From positions 1 through 64,000 of the IMG/VR virus record IMGVR_UViG_3300030085_002431: a stretch of 64,000 nucleotides of DNA, one strand, 5' to 3'. The translations under genes were made by a program, and so were the position numbers. Below, piece by piece: positions 1 through 10,519 of this stretch (positions are counted from its first letter, which is position 1; every line of letters begins with the position of its first letter). This DNA is from a virus. The notes beneath the pieces are model-generated. The model made no database searches. It was not told the DNA's origin and saw only the letters and a list, made by a program, of their open reading frames with translations.

Positions 1-1
1 G

Positions 2-169
2 AACCTAATTGAGGCACATATGCGTCCAAATCCTGATTTTAGGCATGGAAATGTCGTTGCAATCCCAAATTGGGGTGATATTAGTCAGTATAGAGAGTGT
101 GAACTCAAGAAAGGGTACAATTATGTCGATGATCCTGACTATAAACGGAAGGGATTCTGGATAGATTAA
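2..169 (+). CDS. C-terminal end of a LysM-like phage tail protein (5' truncated)
   Basis: The first 56 codons of the window form the end of an open frame entering from the left; only 55 residues and a TAA stop are visible. The stretch LIEAHMRPNPDFRHGNVVAIP has the layout of the end of a LysM or tail-protein-X domain (an 'I-x-A-N ... G-x-x-L-x-I-P' pattern). Phages use this domain in small baseplate or tail-completion proteins. The tail after it is charged and ends in FWID. The position just upstream of gp25 and gp6 fits a baseplate component. The exact T4 equivalent cannot be named: gp53 is possible by position, but no gp53-specific motif is visible in this fragment. Confidence 0.5.
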   Translation, partial: NLIEAHMRPNPDFRHGNVVAIPNWGDISQYRECELKKGYNYVDDPDYKRKGFWID

Positions 170-172
170 ATA
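165..172 (+). promoter_or_regulatory. Possible late promoter (ATTAAATA)
   Basis: ATTAAATA overlaps the stop codon of the truncated first gene and lies about 50 bases before the small gene at 225. It differs from the T4 late consensus TATAAATA in the first and third bases. It is supported only by resemblance to the better matches at other gene starts in this window. Confidence 0.3.
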
Positions 173-224
173 ATACGGAGATAGAACCTCCCAAAAAGTT
201 CTGTTTAACCGATTGGAGAAACAG

Positions 225-392
225 ATGGCTAAGTATCACGTAGACAGAGACCCTGAATACATGTATAAAATGTGGGGAACAACCTCTTTGATTACTGATT
301 ACTGGTGCAAACCTCACCCCACAACTGATAATGCAGAGGAATTTTCCGAAGCAGAAATTGATGCAATGGGGGATGAAAAAGAAAAGGGTTAA
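225..392 (+). CDS. Small conserved-looking hypothetical protein, 55 aa
   Basis: A short open frame of 55 residues, starting MAKYHVDRDPEYMYKMWG and ending in an acidic tail (EEFSEAEIDAMGDEKEKG). The start is supported by a Shine-Dalgarno-like GGAG about seven bases before the ATG, and it fills the otherwise empty gap between the LysM-like gene and gp25. It has no signal peptide, membrane segment or recognised domain. Its aromatic N-terminal half and acidic C-terminal half would fit a small soluble assembly or accessory protein, but that is a guess. I do not recognise the family. Confidence 0.6.
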   Translation: MAKYHVDRDPEYMYKMWGTTSLITDYWCKPHPTTDNAEEFSEAEIDAMGDEKEKG

Positions 393-411
393 AAAACTAT
401 TATAGATAGTA

Positions 412-417
412 TATAAT
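412..417 (+). promoter_or_regulatory. Possible -10 element (TATAAT) before gp25
   Basis: A perfect TATAAT lies 16 bases before the gp25 start codon. At the usual -35 distance there is only a poor match (TTAAAA). It could be a host-type or middle-type promoter for the baseplate operon, or chance in AT-rich DNA. Confidence 0.3.
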
Positions 418-432
418 ACTCTTGTTTTATAA

Positions 433-834
433 ATGGCAACACGGGTCTCTAGGGAATTTAGGGATATTAGTTTATCTTTTACTAAACACCCAGTAACAAA
501 TGATATTGTGGCACTTAAAAACGAAGATGCCATTAAGAGATCCGTTGTTAACTTAATACGGACACAACTTGGTGAAAGATTTTTTGAACCTATAATTGGA
601 ACTTCCTTAGAAGGTTCATTATTTGAACTATCTCATCCTGAAATTCGTATTTCATTAGAAGGTGAGATAAAAGTTTTACTTGAGAACTATGAACCACGTA
701 TTTCTACAAATAGTGTTCGAGTAGATCCATCACCAGATGACTATGAATTGAATGTAACTTTAACTTATGACATTGTTGGTCTGGCAATACCTAGACAAAA
801 CATCGAGTTTATTTTACAACCAGCTAGGATATAA
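433..834 (+). CDS. 25: Baseplate wedge protein, gp25-like
   Basis: A 133-residue protein of the gp25/lysozyme-like baseplate wedge family. This family forms part of the inner wedge ring next to the hub in contractile tails. Typical features are visible: an early 'hydrophobic-x-F-x-x-H-P-x-T-x-D' segment (LSFTKHPVTNDIV), the helix with KRSVVNLIRTQLGERFF, the conserved 'G-x-S-L-x-x-x-L-F-E' region after it, and a beta-rich end ('LTYDIVG' and 'EFILQ'). The length matches T4 gp25 (about 132 residues). No good ribosome binding site precedes the ATG. The stop overlaps the gp6 start by one base (TAATG), so the two are probably translationally coupled, as expected for the conserved T4 gene order 25-6. 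Confidence 0.9.
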   Translation: MATRVSREFRDISLSFTKHPVTNDIVALKNEDAIKRSVVNLIRTQLGERFFEPIIGTSLEGSLFELSHPEIRISLEGEIKVLLENYEPRISTNSVRVDPSPDDYELNVTLTYDIVGLAIPRQNIEFILQPARI

Positions 835-2723
835 TGTCGTTCAATCAATTCACAAACTTAGACTTTGACGATCTAAAGTCGCAAATTAAAGACTACCTTA
901 GGACAAACAGTAATTTTACTGATTTTGACTTTGAGGGGTCTAATTTTTCAGTATTGATTGATATTTTAGCATATAACTCTTATATTACTGCCTTCAACAC
1001 GAACATGGCAGTAAATGAGTCCTTTTTGGACAGTGCTACATTAAGAGAGAATGTGGTATCACTTGCTAGAAATATTGGATATGTTCCACGTTCAAAGAGA
1101 GCATCAAAGGCAAGAGTTAGTTTTACCGTTGACACTGCTGGATTCTTAGATGTTAGGTCAGTAACTCTAAAAGCAGGTGTAGTTGCACTTGGTGCAATGG
1201 TTTCTGGCAGTTATGTATTTTCAATTCCAGAAGATATCACGGTCCCTGTTGATGCTAATGGAATTGGAACGTTTGAAAATATTGATATTCTTGAGGGAAC
1301 ATACCTCACTAAAAACTTCACCATGGATGACTCTCAACCAACTCAGAGATTTATCATTCCAAACGATAATGTAGATTCCACAACAATTCGTACATTTGTT
1401 AGTGACTTGAGAAACGAAGAGTATACATTATACTCAAATATTTTAAACCTAGACGAAACATCAAAAATTTTCCTCATCCAAGAGGTTGAAGATGAGCAAT
1501 ATGAACTTGTTTTTGGTGATAATGTCTTTGGTAAAAAACCAACTACAGGAAGTTCTATATTTGTAAGTTATATTATAACTAATGGTAAAGATGGCAATGG
1601 TGTTGCCAACTTTACTTTCTCTGGAATCATAGAAGATAATAATCAGAATAGAATTACTACTGGTATTTCTAGAGTTTCAACAATTCAGTCATCTGAAAAT
1701 GGTGATGATATTGAAAAAATTGATAGTATTAAGTACCTTGCACCTAGGGTTTATTCCTCCCAGTACAGGGCAGTAACAGCAAATGACTATAAGGGTCTAA
1801 TACCCACGATTTTCCCCAATGTAGAGGCAGTGAGTGCCTATGGAGGAGATGAATTAGACCCACCAGAATATGGAAAAGTATTCATTTCAATCAAACCTAG
1901 ACAAGGTAAGTTCTTATCTAGAGTTACAAAAGAACAAATCAAAAAAGACTTGAAACAATATACAATCGCAGGAATTAAACCAGAGATTGTTGACTTGAAA
2001 TACTTGTTTGTTGAACTTAATACTAGTGTTTATTACAACAGAAGTTCTATAGCAGATGTTACTGCACTTAGGAATCAAGTAATTTCTACTTTAGATTCTT
2101 ATGGAAAGTCATTTGACCTTAATAACTTTGGTGGAAGATTTAAGTATAGTAAAGTAGTTGCATTGATTGATGATATTAATCCAGCAATTACATCAAACAT
2201 CACCACATTAAAAATTAGACGTGATTTAGCACCAGCTTTTAATTCTGCTGCTACTTATGAAATTTGTTTTGGTAATGCATTCCATGTTAAGAAGAAAAAT
2301 GATGCAGATAACCGTGGATATAACATAAAATCGACTGGATTTAGAATTAATGGAGTCGATGGAATAGTTTACATGAGTGATGTTCCAATCGATTCGGAAA
2401 AAGGTTCTATTTTCTTCTTTACTCTAGTCGATAATGTTCCATTTATTATTAAAAACAATGCAGGTGTTGTATATTACAGAAAAGGTGAAATCTTATTAGA
2501 TACCGTTACTATCATATCTACACAAAGTCCTAATGGAATTGAAATTGAGGCAATACCTGACTCAAATGATGTCATTGCGTTGAAAGATATATACTTAGAC
2601 CTAAGTATGGAGAAACTAGTCGTCAACATGGTTGAGGATAAGATTTCTTCTGGAGAAAATACTTCCGCAACAGAGTACATTGTAACTTCAAGCTACGCAA
2701 ACGGAACAGTATATACAAGATAA
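834..2723 (+). CDS. 6: Baseplate wedge protein, gp6-like
   Basis: A 629-residue homologue of T4 gp6 (660 residues), the protein that clamps baseplate wedges together into the inner ring. The N-terminus (FTNLDFDDLKSQIKDYLR, then DFDFEGSNFSVLIDILAYN and MAVNESFLDSATLRENVV) is the gp6/gpJ signature region. The centre carries the 'APRVYSSQYRAVTANDYKGL' segment typical of gp6/gpJ proteins, followed by SAYGGDELDPPEYGKVFISI. It begins inside the last codon of gp25 (TAATG) and ends two bases before the next gene, so genes 433-10509 probably form one transcription unit. Length and motifs are intact. Confidence 0.9.
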   Translation: MSFNQFTNLDFDDLKSQIKDYLRTNSNFTDFDFEGSNFSVLIDILAYNSYITAFNTNMAVNESFLDSATLRENVVSLARNIGYVPRSKRASKARVSFTVDTAGFLDVRSVTLKAGVVALGAMVSGSYVFSIPEDITVPVDANGIGTFENIDILEGTYLTKNFTMDDSQPTQRFIIPNDNVDSTTIRTFVSDLRNEEYTLYSNILNLDETSKIFLIQEVEDEQYELVFGDNVFGKKPTTGSSIFVSYIITNGKDGNGVANFTFSGIIEDNNQNRITTGISRVSTIQSSENGDDIEKIDSIKYLAPRVYSSQYRAVTANDYKGLIPTIFPNVEAVSAYGGDELDPPEYGKVFISIKPRQGKFLSRVTKEQIKKDLKQYTIAGIKPEIVDLKYLFVELNTSVYYNRSSIADVTALRNQVISTLDSYGKSFDLNNFGGRFKYSKVVALIDDINPAITSNITTLKIRRDLAPAFNSAATYEICFGNAFHVKKKNDADNRGYNIKSTGFRINGVDGIVYMSDVPIDSEKGSIFFFTLVDNVPFIIKNNAGVVYYRKGEILLDTVTIISTQSPNGIEIEAIPDSNDVIALKDIYLDLSMEKLVVNMVEDKISSGENTSATEYIVTSSYANGTVYTR

Positions 2724-2724
2724 A

Positions 2725-5700
2725 ATGTCAGATACTAGAGTAACGATTCAAAATATTATTCAGACTCAAATTCCTGAGTTTCTGAATGAAGAATCCCCAC
2801 TGTTTAAAGAGTTCTTAGATGCATACTATGTATCTCAAGAACATAAAACTGGTACAGTAGAACTTGCTAGTGATTTAAGTTCTTTAAAGGACCTTAAAAA
2901 ATACAATAATGAGTTATTTGCATCAGCTTTTGTACCAACACTTCTTGTAGCAGATGTAACTGCGTTTGACACTGATATAGCAGTTAGTCATACTATTGGT
3001 TTTCCTGATAGGGATGGTCTCATCAAAATTGATAATGAAATCATCTATTATAAGAATAAATCATCGCAAGGATTTAGTGGTTGCTCTAGAGCATTTAGTG
3101 CTATCACCTCAATTTTAGAAAATACTACTTCAAATTATACCGAGACTGAGATTGCTCCACACTCTGCAGGAGCTCGAGTTGCTAATCTTTCTTTAGTTTT
3201 TTACGGTGAGTTATTTAAAAAATTCAAATCACAATTTTTACCTGGATTTGAAGAAAGACAATTTATCCCACAGGTTGAAATAACAAATGTTCTGTCTAGA
3301 GCAGTTGATTTCTATACTTCAAAAGGAACAGATACATCTTTTAAACTTTTATTCAGAGCATTATATGGTGAACCAGTAGAAGTTATTAAACCTCAAGAAT
3401 ATCTTTTAAGACCATCAGACGATAGTTTCTTTGTAACAAAAAATATTCTTGTAGAAAAAATTTCTGGTTCAGATCCATTAAAGTTGAATGGGGAAACTGT
3501 CTTTCAAGAAACGGGTAATGTTGAGGAATCATCTGCAGCAATTTATCTTGTAGAGTATAGACCTGTTGATGGAAAAGACTTATATGAGATTTCTTTTGAT
3601 AGTTCTTCTTTCCTGTATAGTTTCAATACTACGAAGAAATCAAATGTTTCTAAGAAAGTAATATCTGGGTCTACAACAATTAATGTTGATTCTACAGTTG
3701 GATTTGCAAATAGTGGAACTTTAAAAGTTTCTAATGGTTCCGTATTATATGATGTAACTTATACTGAAAGAACAAATACACAATTTTTAGGTTGTTCTGG
3801 GATTGTAACTGATATTGAATTTGGAAGTGAGGTATTAGAATCAAATTTTGCTTATGCATATGATAAGGATGGGGAAAAAGTAGAGTTTCGTATAATTAAT
3901 GTTATTGGAAATATTGATTTTTCTAATACATCTAATTTATTGGAAGAGGATAAAATTACACTATCTTCTTTTGGTGCAGAATTATCTGAAAAATCTGAGT
4001 TTAATAGTTGGATTTACAATAATGTAACCAATCACCAAATCAAATCCATAGTCCTTGGAAATGACCCAAATGGTACTAGATATAGAATTGAATTTTTTGA
4101 TAATATTAATTTCTTTCTTGACCAGGAAGTCACCCTTAAGAATTTAAAAATAGCTTCAGATAGTGGATTATCTGCCACGGTAGAAAACTTGATTTCTGAT
4201 ACTATTATTGAAGTTCAATGCAATCAAAATTGTCTTGATAAAGATACTCTAACCACAGATTTGATGACTGGTAAGAGTGATCAAAATAAAACACCATCTG
4301 TTTCTGACATTCCAATTTCTATTCAGAATACCTATATTGATGATAAGTATGAAAACTTCTATGTCGCAGCATCTGGCCTTCCAAACTATCCCCTGTATGC
4401 AAAAGAACAAATCATCAATACTTCTACTCAAGTTAGTGTGGGTAATACTAATACCCTAGATACTGATGTTGTTCATAAGTTTTTCACAGGTGAGAAGATA
4501 TACTACAGCCCATCTACAAATTCTGGCATCGGCACTGGAATTTACTATGTCACTACAGTTGGTGATATCAAAGATAGTAAGAAAATAAAGTTATCTTTAA
4601 GTAAGAGTGATTTATTCTCAAAAAAATACATAACTTTTAAGAATATTTCTGGTGATTCTTTTGTAAAATTAGATTATGAGAATAAAGTAGTTGAGAATCA
4701 AAAACTCTTTAAGAAATTTAATTATATCAAAGGTGATTCTTCACTGAGGGAAGTTGCAGATAGAACAACTAACAATAGACAAATTGGATTACTTGCAAAT
4801 GGTATAGAACTTTATTCACCATCTCTTTTTGATGAAAATATTTACTATGGAAAGTTACAGTCAATTCTAGTAACTAATCCTGGAAAAAATTATGATGTAA
4901 TCAATCCACCAGAACTTGAAATTAAAGATGTCTCTGGTAGTGGTGCATCTGGTTATTTGAATATTAGTGGTGGACTAAGACAAGTTAAAATTATTACTCC
5001 AGGAATTGGATACCAAACAAAACCAAAAATTACTCTTATTGGTGGTAATGGTCGTGGTGCTGTTGTTGAACCAAACTTAGTTAAATCTCAAATTACTTCT
5101 GGTTTCCAGGGTGATGGAAATGGAGTTAATCCAACCACCGATATAATTACATTCATCAATAAGCATAACTTTGATAATGGTGAGCAAGTTTCATATATCA
5201 CTAATGGTAATTCAGAATTAAAACCATTTAAAGAAGATTCTGTATATTTTGTTGGAGTTGAAGATTCAAAATCAATTAAGTTGTATGATAAAGAGTCTGA
5301 TGCTCTTCAAAAAGTCAACCCAGTAAATATTGTTGGCATTAGTTCTGGATTCCATTCATTTAAAACTTTGGAATCCAAGAATACAATTACAAGACTGTAT
5401 GTAAATAGCACTGGTTCTGGATATTCAAATAAACTTATTAAGATTCCATCTCTGATTGCATATGATGGAACTAATAATGGTGTTAATACTTGGGATTACT
5501 ATATCTATGCAGCAGACCACCAATTTAATAATAGGGATATTGTAAGGTATCGTACTACTGGTTCGGAAATTGCTGGATTATCTACAACAAAAGAATATGT
5601 TGTAACTGTTCTTGATAACAATAAATTTAAATTATCCGATATAGGTGGTGAGGATGAAACATTCGATAAAAACTATCGACTAAAAAAATATATTGATTTA

Positions 5701-8700
5701 TCTAGTGTTGGAGTTGGAACGCATACATTTGCATATCCACCAATTAGATTGAAAGTAGAAACATTATCTGGTATTGGTGCTACAACTGTTATTGAACCAG
5801 AATTTGAACCAATTGTTCTTGGTTCTATTGATAGTGTGTTTGTTGAATCTCCTGGAGTTGGATATGGAGTTTCTGATGTTATTAACTTCCACAGAAGACC
5901 TGATATTCAAATTAAAGATATAAAATCGGAGGCACTATTAAGACCAATTGTAGTAAATGGTGCTATTGTTGATGTACAGTTTTTAACATTTGGTTCTGGA
6001 TACGAAAAAGGTATTGATTTAATAGTAACTGGAGAAGGAACCTTTGCTGACCTAAGACCTACTGTAGACGATAATGGAAGAATAGTTGCTGTAAACATAG
6101 CAAATGGTGGTATTGGATATAAACCAGAATCTACTGAAATTACCGTATCTAGAAGAGGAGTAGATGCAAAATTCTTAGGTGATGTATATGAATGGAAAAT
6201 TAATCAGGCAGAAAAGCATAAGGAACTTTTATCTGACAATAGGGATGAGGCAATTATTGTTCCAAGTAAAGTAAAGGAATTTGGTTTACATCCAGTAAAT
6301 TTCTATACTCCAAAACTTCTTAGAAGAACATTAAAAGACCATATTGATGATGCGAATAGAGAAGTAGCAGATAATAGTCACTCACCAATCGTTGGATGGG
6401 CATATGATGGAAATCCAATTTATGGTCCTTATGGTTTAGTTGGATCATCAATTCAGAAAATTAGGTCTAGTTATGGAAAACAAGCAGAACCAAATTCTGC
6501 ATTAAGACCATCTACATTCCCAGAAGGATTTTTCCTAAATGATTTTTACTTTGACCGAGCAATCGGTGATTTGGATGAATTTAATGGAAGATTCTGCGTA
6601 ACTCCAGAATATCCTGATGGCATTTATGCTTACTTTACAACAATTGATAATAGTGCAATTTCTAAACCAGAGTATCCATATGTTGTTGGTCAATTTTTCA
6701 GAGATTTTGTAATTCCTAGAAACTATGAACCTAATTTTAATCAAACTATTGACATTAGTAGATTAAATTTAATTAGAAATACTTCACCATATTACTTAAA
6801 TTCAAATACATCAACATATGATTTGATATTAAAGTCTGATGAAAAATATAAGCAAGAGTTCACTGTATCTAAAACTTTAAAGTCAGGAATTGACAATATT
6901 GGAGTATATGCTTCTGGAGAAGGTTATAAAGTTGGTGATAATGTTGTATTTAATAATGTAGGAACTGATGGTACAGGTGTTTCTGCAGCCGTTTCTAGAA
7001 TCAAAGGCAAGAGTATTAATACAATTAAAGTTGGTGTAACTACTCAAACTGATGTTCAACTGTTTTCTAAGGGAAATAATATAATTGGTATTACAAGAGA
7101 ACCTCATGGATATGTTACAGGTGAAGTTATTAATGTAAGTTCGATTTCAGATGCAAAATACTCCGAGTTAGAGGGTTCTAGAGAAATATTTGTACAACAA
7201 AAAACTTCTAATCTCATTGAAGACATTGATGTTGTATCTGCAACAGGTTTAACAACAGCAATCACAGTTGGGGATACATTTGGATTTAAAGTAAGTGATT
7301 ATATTCAAATTGGAGACACAGAGAGGGCACAAATTGTAAGGATTGATGAAACAAATTCTCAGTTTATTGTAAATAGACTCACAAATACTGGTATCCATAC
7401 TGTGGGTATATCCAGCATTAAGCTCTTGCCTACAGAGTTTAGATATGGAGTTGACAAAATATCATCTCAGATAACAGTCAATGAGCAGTATTATTTTGAT
7501 TCAAAGACACTTATTGGATTTGGAACAAATATTAATAATTACACCCTTTCAGATAATAGTAATTTATCTGTTCCTGCTGGTGGTATTTACATTCCAAATC
7601 ATAATATAAGGACAGGTCAAAAATTGAAGTACCACACTGGTTTTGGTGGAACTTCAATTTATGTTGGTCAAACTGTAAGTTCTACTTTGCCTTTAGCAGA
7701 TGGATCGGATGTTTATGCAGTAAATCTTGGTGTTAATTTTATTGGTCTATCTACTTCACCATCAGTAGTAACTCCTCTAGTTATTGTAGACCAAGCAACA
7801 GTAACTGGGTCTGCACATTCATTGTCAGTCAATTTTTCTGATGTTACTGCAGTAGTAGAGCAGTTTGGTCTTGATGTTGTTACAAATAAACCACATAATT
7901 TAAAAAATACAGAGAAAGTTAAATTCAACTTATTACCAAGATTGACAGATAACTTTGTGATTAGATATGACACAAAACTTAGAAAATTAACTTCTGAAAA
8001 AATTAGTTTTGATGCATCTCAAGTAGGTGTAAATGTTTCAACAAATGAAATTCACTTACCAGATAATACTTTAAACACTGGTGATAAAGTTGTTTATTAT
8101 GTTGGTTCTGGTACTACTATTGGTGGTTTAATTGATAATGAAACATATTTTGTAATCAAAGAAAAACCTGATTTTATTAGACTTTCCGAATTCTTAGTAA
8201 ATGCAAATGAAGGTGTTGGAATTGCCATAACTTCACAAGGAAGTGGAACTCAACATATTGCAAGAATCAATCCACCATTAACAGGAACACAGCAAAATAT
8301 TGTTAAGTTTGACTTATCTGATCCTAGTCTGACTGGAATGGATATGAGAGTATTTAAGGACAGCAGTCTTTCAATTGAGCTTGAATCTTACAGATATAGA
8401 AGAAATTCTATTGAAGCAGGTCTTCCTGATGCAGAACTACAGATAGATACTTCCGAAGAATTTATTGGAAATACACTATTCTATAACATTATACCACTCG
8501 CACCAAATGTTGTTGAGAAAAAACAATCATCAGTTGACACTGAAGTTGTTGGTAATAATAAGATAATCCTTAAACCAAGTATTTTTAATCAACAGTATTC
8601 TATTGTTTCTATTGGAACGACAACATTTAAGTTTAATTTAAAGTCCAAACCAGAATACTTTGACTACAGTGTTAATAGTGGAGTTAGTACAATTTTCTAT

Positions 8701-10509
8701 GATACTGACTCTACCACTACAGATGGTCCAATCTCCGAAGTTAAGATTAACTTTGATGGAAGAGGATATAGCAAACTTCCAAAAATTGAACGAATTGATA
8801 GTGAATATGGTACAGATGCTGTTCTTAAAGCATCATCAGAAACAATCGGTAAAATTGATTCTATTGATAGAGTTAAGGATGGTTTTGACTATCCAACTGA
8901 TCCAACTTTAAGACCTGTTCTTAGTGTTCCTTCAGTATGCCAGATAAAAGACATAGCAAGAGTTGATAGTATTGGCATTACTACTGGAGGTAAAGGATAC
9001 CATGTTGCACCAACACTAAAAGTCATTGGAAATGATGATATTGAACTTCTAGCTTTTATTCAAGGTGGTTCTGTTGTAGATGTTTCTGTAGTTGAAAATA
9101 CTCAAAATCTCAATGGACCTTTAAAGATAGTTGCTACAAGAAACTCTAATGGATATGATATTGATGACATCGTATATAATTCTGGCACAAATGAAGTTAC
9201 CTTAGAACTTGTAAATGCAGATAGTCAAATATATCCATTAAGTGGAGAGTTTCCATTCAAGGTTGGTGATAGTATTTTTGTTGAGAATACAAGAATTTCT
9301 GATGCTGATACAAAGAATGGTTACAATTCTGAGGATTATAACTATAGATTCTTTACTGTAACTGGAATTAATGAAACTAATTTTACAGTTACATACAGCA
9401 TGGATGGATTTGGAACAAATCTTGGCGAGTATAATACTGATATCAACTATGGTTACGTAATCAACAAAAATGATATTGCAACATTCAAAATGAATATTGC
9501 AGATGACCTTGGTTATTTTTCTAATGAGAACGTTATTGGATATAACTCACTTAACCAGCAAGTGTTTAGTGCTAAGGTTATGGAGAGTGGTTGGAATAAT
9601 GATGTAAACCAATTAAGACTTATTGATAGTGAAGGTGAATTGAGTGTTGGTGATAAGTTACTTGGAACAAGGTCAAGACTTTTTGGTACTATCGAAAATG
9701 TATCTCAATTTAATCTAATTTCATCTCTCCACACTACAAGAGAGAAAATTAATTACCTTAATGACAATGCAGGTTATCTAAATGACTATCAGCAAAGAAT
9801 TGCCGATAATAATTATTATCAAAAATTCTCGTACTCTCTAAAATCAAAACTTTCATATGATAATTGGAAAGAATCTGTAAGGTCTCTTGTTCATCCAGCA
9901 GGATTTAAGGAGTTCTCGGATTTAGATATCATTTCTAATACAGTATCCACCAATCAAAATATGAAGGTTGGTGTTGGTGATTCCTCTTTAAATATTTTAA
10001 TTAATGTAGATAATGTCAGTTCAATGTATGGAAGATTCAACTTCTCTATGGTAACTGAAGATGAACTTCTTCCAAATGGTACTATTGAAAGAATCTTCTT
10101 CCCAGATGGTGTTAATTTAAGACCATATATTCTTAATAAAACTAATAAAGTTCTTAAGATTGACGATATTAGTAGTAATTTCACAGGATTTACTACAACC
10201 ACAGGAGGACAAATTGTTGGTCTAACTACATTCTCTCTTAAAAACAAGGGATTCCCACTATTCTATAGAGAGTTTGACAGTACAGTAGAGAAAAATTTTA
10301 CATTATCTGATGATAGGTTTACTTTTGAGAACCATAACTTCCAGTCTGGACAGCAACTTGAATACAAGATTAGGGAATCTATTAAACCAGCATCTGGAGC
10401 AGCAACCACAGTAGTTGAAAATAATTTTTCATATCCTACAGTTTCTACTACACTTGATAGTCCAATTGATGGTTTTGATTCTATTGCTAGAACCTTCGAT
10501 GCAAATTAA
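2725..10509 (+). CDS. Giant virion structural protein with YHYH-like domain, 2,594 aa
   Basis: A 2,594-residue protein directly after gp6, where T4 has gp7, so it is probably a baseplate-associated or tail-periphery protein. Its N-terminus (IIQTQIPEFLNEESPLFKEF, residues about 10-30) is of a type seen in large cyanophage structural proteins. Much of the chain is beta-rich repeats built around 'G-x-G-Y-x-x-x-P-x-(I/V)-x-I' (PGIGYQTKPKITLIGG, SPGVGYG, FGSGYEKG, GGKGYHVAPTLKVIG). Residues about 1218-1335 resemble the YHYH domain: GWAYDGNPIYGPYG, then FNGRFCVTPEYPDG and IYAYFTT. The histidines that name the family are replaced (YAYF). There is no signal peptide or membrane helix. A gp7 role is suggested only by position. 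Confidence 0.75.
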   Translation: MSDTRVTIQNIIQTQIPEFLNEESPLFKEFLDAYYVSQEHKTGTVELASDLSSLKDLKKYNNELFASAFVPTLLVADVTAFDTDIAVSHTIGFPDRDGLIKIDNEIIYYKNKSSQGFSGCSRAFSAITSILENTTSNYTETEIAPHSAGARVANLSLVFYGELFKKFKSQFLPGFEERQFIPQVEITNVLSRAVDFYTSKGTDTSFKLLFRALYGEPVEVIKPQEYLLRPSDDSFFVTKNILVEKISGSDPLKLNGETVFQETGNVEESSAAIYLVEYRPVDGKDLYEISFDSSSFLYSFNTTKKSNVSKKVISGSTTINVDSTVGFANSGTLKVSNGSVLYDVTYTERTNTQFLGCSGIVTDIEFGSEVLESNFAYAYDKDGEKVEFRIINVIGNIDFSNTSNLLEEDKITLSSFGAELSEKSEFNSWIYNNVTNHQIKSIVLGNDPNGTRYRIEFFDNINFFLDQEVTLKNLKIASDSGLSATVENLISDTIIEVQCNQNCLDKDTLTTDLMTGKSDQNKTPSVSDIPISIQNTYIDDKYENFYVAASGLPNYPLYAKEQIINTSTQVSVGNTNTLDTDVVHKFFTGEKIYYSPSTNSGIGTGIYYVTTVGDIKDSKKIKLSLSKSDLFSKKYITFKNISGDSFVKLDYENKVVENQKLFKKFNYIKGDSSLREVADRTTNNRQIGLLANGIELYSPSLFDENIYYGKLQSILVTNPGKNYDVINPPELEIKDVSGSGASGYLNISGGLRQVKIITPGIGYQTKPKITLIGGNGRGAVVEPNLVKSQITSGFQGDGNGVNPTTDIITFINKHNFDNGEQVSYITNGNSELKPFKEDSVYFVGVEDSKSIKLYDKESDALQKVNPVNIVGISSGFHSFKTLESKNTITRLYVNSTGSGYSNKLIKIPSLIAYDGTNNGVNTWDYYIYAADHQFNNRDIVRYRTTGSEIAGLSTTKEYVVTVLDNNKFKLSDIGGEDETFDKNYRLKKYIDLSSVGVGTHTFAYPPIRLKVETLSGIGATTVIEPEFEPIVLGSIDSVFVESPGVGYGVSDVINFHRRPDIQIKDIKSEALLRPIVVNGAIVDVQFLTFGSGYEKGIDLIVTGEGTFADLRPTVDDNGRIVAVNIANGGIGYKPESTEITVSRRGVDAKFLGDVYEWKINQAEKHKELLSDNRDEAIIVPSKVKEFGLHPVNFYTPKLLRRTLKDHIDDANREVADNSHSPIVGWAYDGNPIYGPYGLVGSSIQKIRSSYGKQAEPNSALRPSTFPEGFFLNDFYFDRAIGDLDEFNGRFCVTPEYPDGIYAYFTTIDNSAISKPEYPYVVGQFFRDFVIPRNYEPNFNQTIDISRLNLIRNTSPYYLNSNTSTYDLILKSDEKYKQEFTVSKTLKSGIDNIGVYASGEGYKVGDNVVFNNVGTDGTGVSAAVSRIKGKSINTIKVGVTTQTDVQLFSKGNNIIGITREPHGYVTGEVINVSSISDAKYSELEGSREIFVQQKTSNLIEDIDVVSATGLTTAITVGDTFGFKVSDYIQIGDTERAQIVRIDETNSQFIVNRLTNTGIHTVGISSIKLLPTEFRYGVDKISSQITVNEQYYFDSKTLIGFGTNINNYTLSDNSNLSVPAGGIYIPNHNIRTGQKLKYHTGFGGTSIYVGQTVSSTLPLADGSDVYAVNLGVNFIGLSTSPSVVTPLVIVDQATVTGSAHSLSVNFSDVTAVVEQFGLDVVTNKPHNLKNTEKVKFNLLPRLTDNFVIRYDTKLRKLTSEKISFDASQVGVNVSTNEIHLPDNTLNTGDKVVYYVGSGTTIGGLIDNETYFVIKEKPDFIRLSEFLVNANEGVGIAITSQGSGTQHIARINPPLTGTQQNIVKFDLSDPSLTGMDMRVFKDSSLSIELESYRYRRNSIEAGLPDAELQIDTSEEFIGNTLFYNIIPLAPNVVEKKQSSVDTEVVGNNKIILKPSIFNQQYSIVSIGTTTFKFNLKSKPEYFDYSVNSGVSTIFYDTDSTTTDGPISEVKINFDGRGYSKLPKIERIDSEYGTDAVLKASSETIGKIDSIDRVKDGFDYPTDPTLRPVLSVPSVCQIKDIARVDSIGITTGGKGYHVAPTLKVIGNDDIELLAFIQGGSVVDVSVVENTQNLNGPLKIVATRNSNGYDIDDIVYNSGTNEVTLELVNADSQIYPLSGEFPFKVGDSIFVENTRISDADTKNGYNSEDYNYRFFTVTGINETNFTVTYSMDGFGTNLGEYNTDINYGYVINKNDIATFKMNIADDLGYFSNENVIGYNSLNQQVFSAKVMESGWNNDVNQLRLIDSEGELSVGDKLLGTRSRLFGTIENVSQFNLISSLHTTREKINYLNDNAGYLNDYQQRIADNNYYQKFSYSLKSKLSYDNWKESVRSLVHPAGFKEFSDLDIISNTVSTNQNMKVGVGDSSLNILINVDNVSSMYGRFNFSMVTEDELLPNGTIERIFFPDGVNLRPYILNKTNKVLKIDDISSNFTGFTTTTGGQIVGLTTFSLKNKGFPLFYREFDSTVEKNFTLSDDRFTFENHNFQSGQQLEYKIRESIKPASGAATTVVENNFSYPTVSTTLDSPIDGFDSIARTFDAN

Positions 10510-10511
10510 CA

Positions 10512-10519
10512 GATAAATA
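10512..10519 (+). promoter_or_regulatory. Late promoter motif (GATAAATA)
   Basis: GATAAATA, one base from the T4 late consensus TATAAATA, lies just after the stop of the 2,594-residue gene and 21 bases before the next ATG. The same motif class recurs at this distance before many genes of the window. Confidence 0.55.

Noticed and set aside
428-435. TATAAATG as a late promoter for gp25
   Set aside because: It overlaps the start codon, so transcription would begin inside the gene. The TATAAT at 412 is a better, though weak, candidate.
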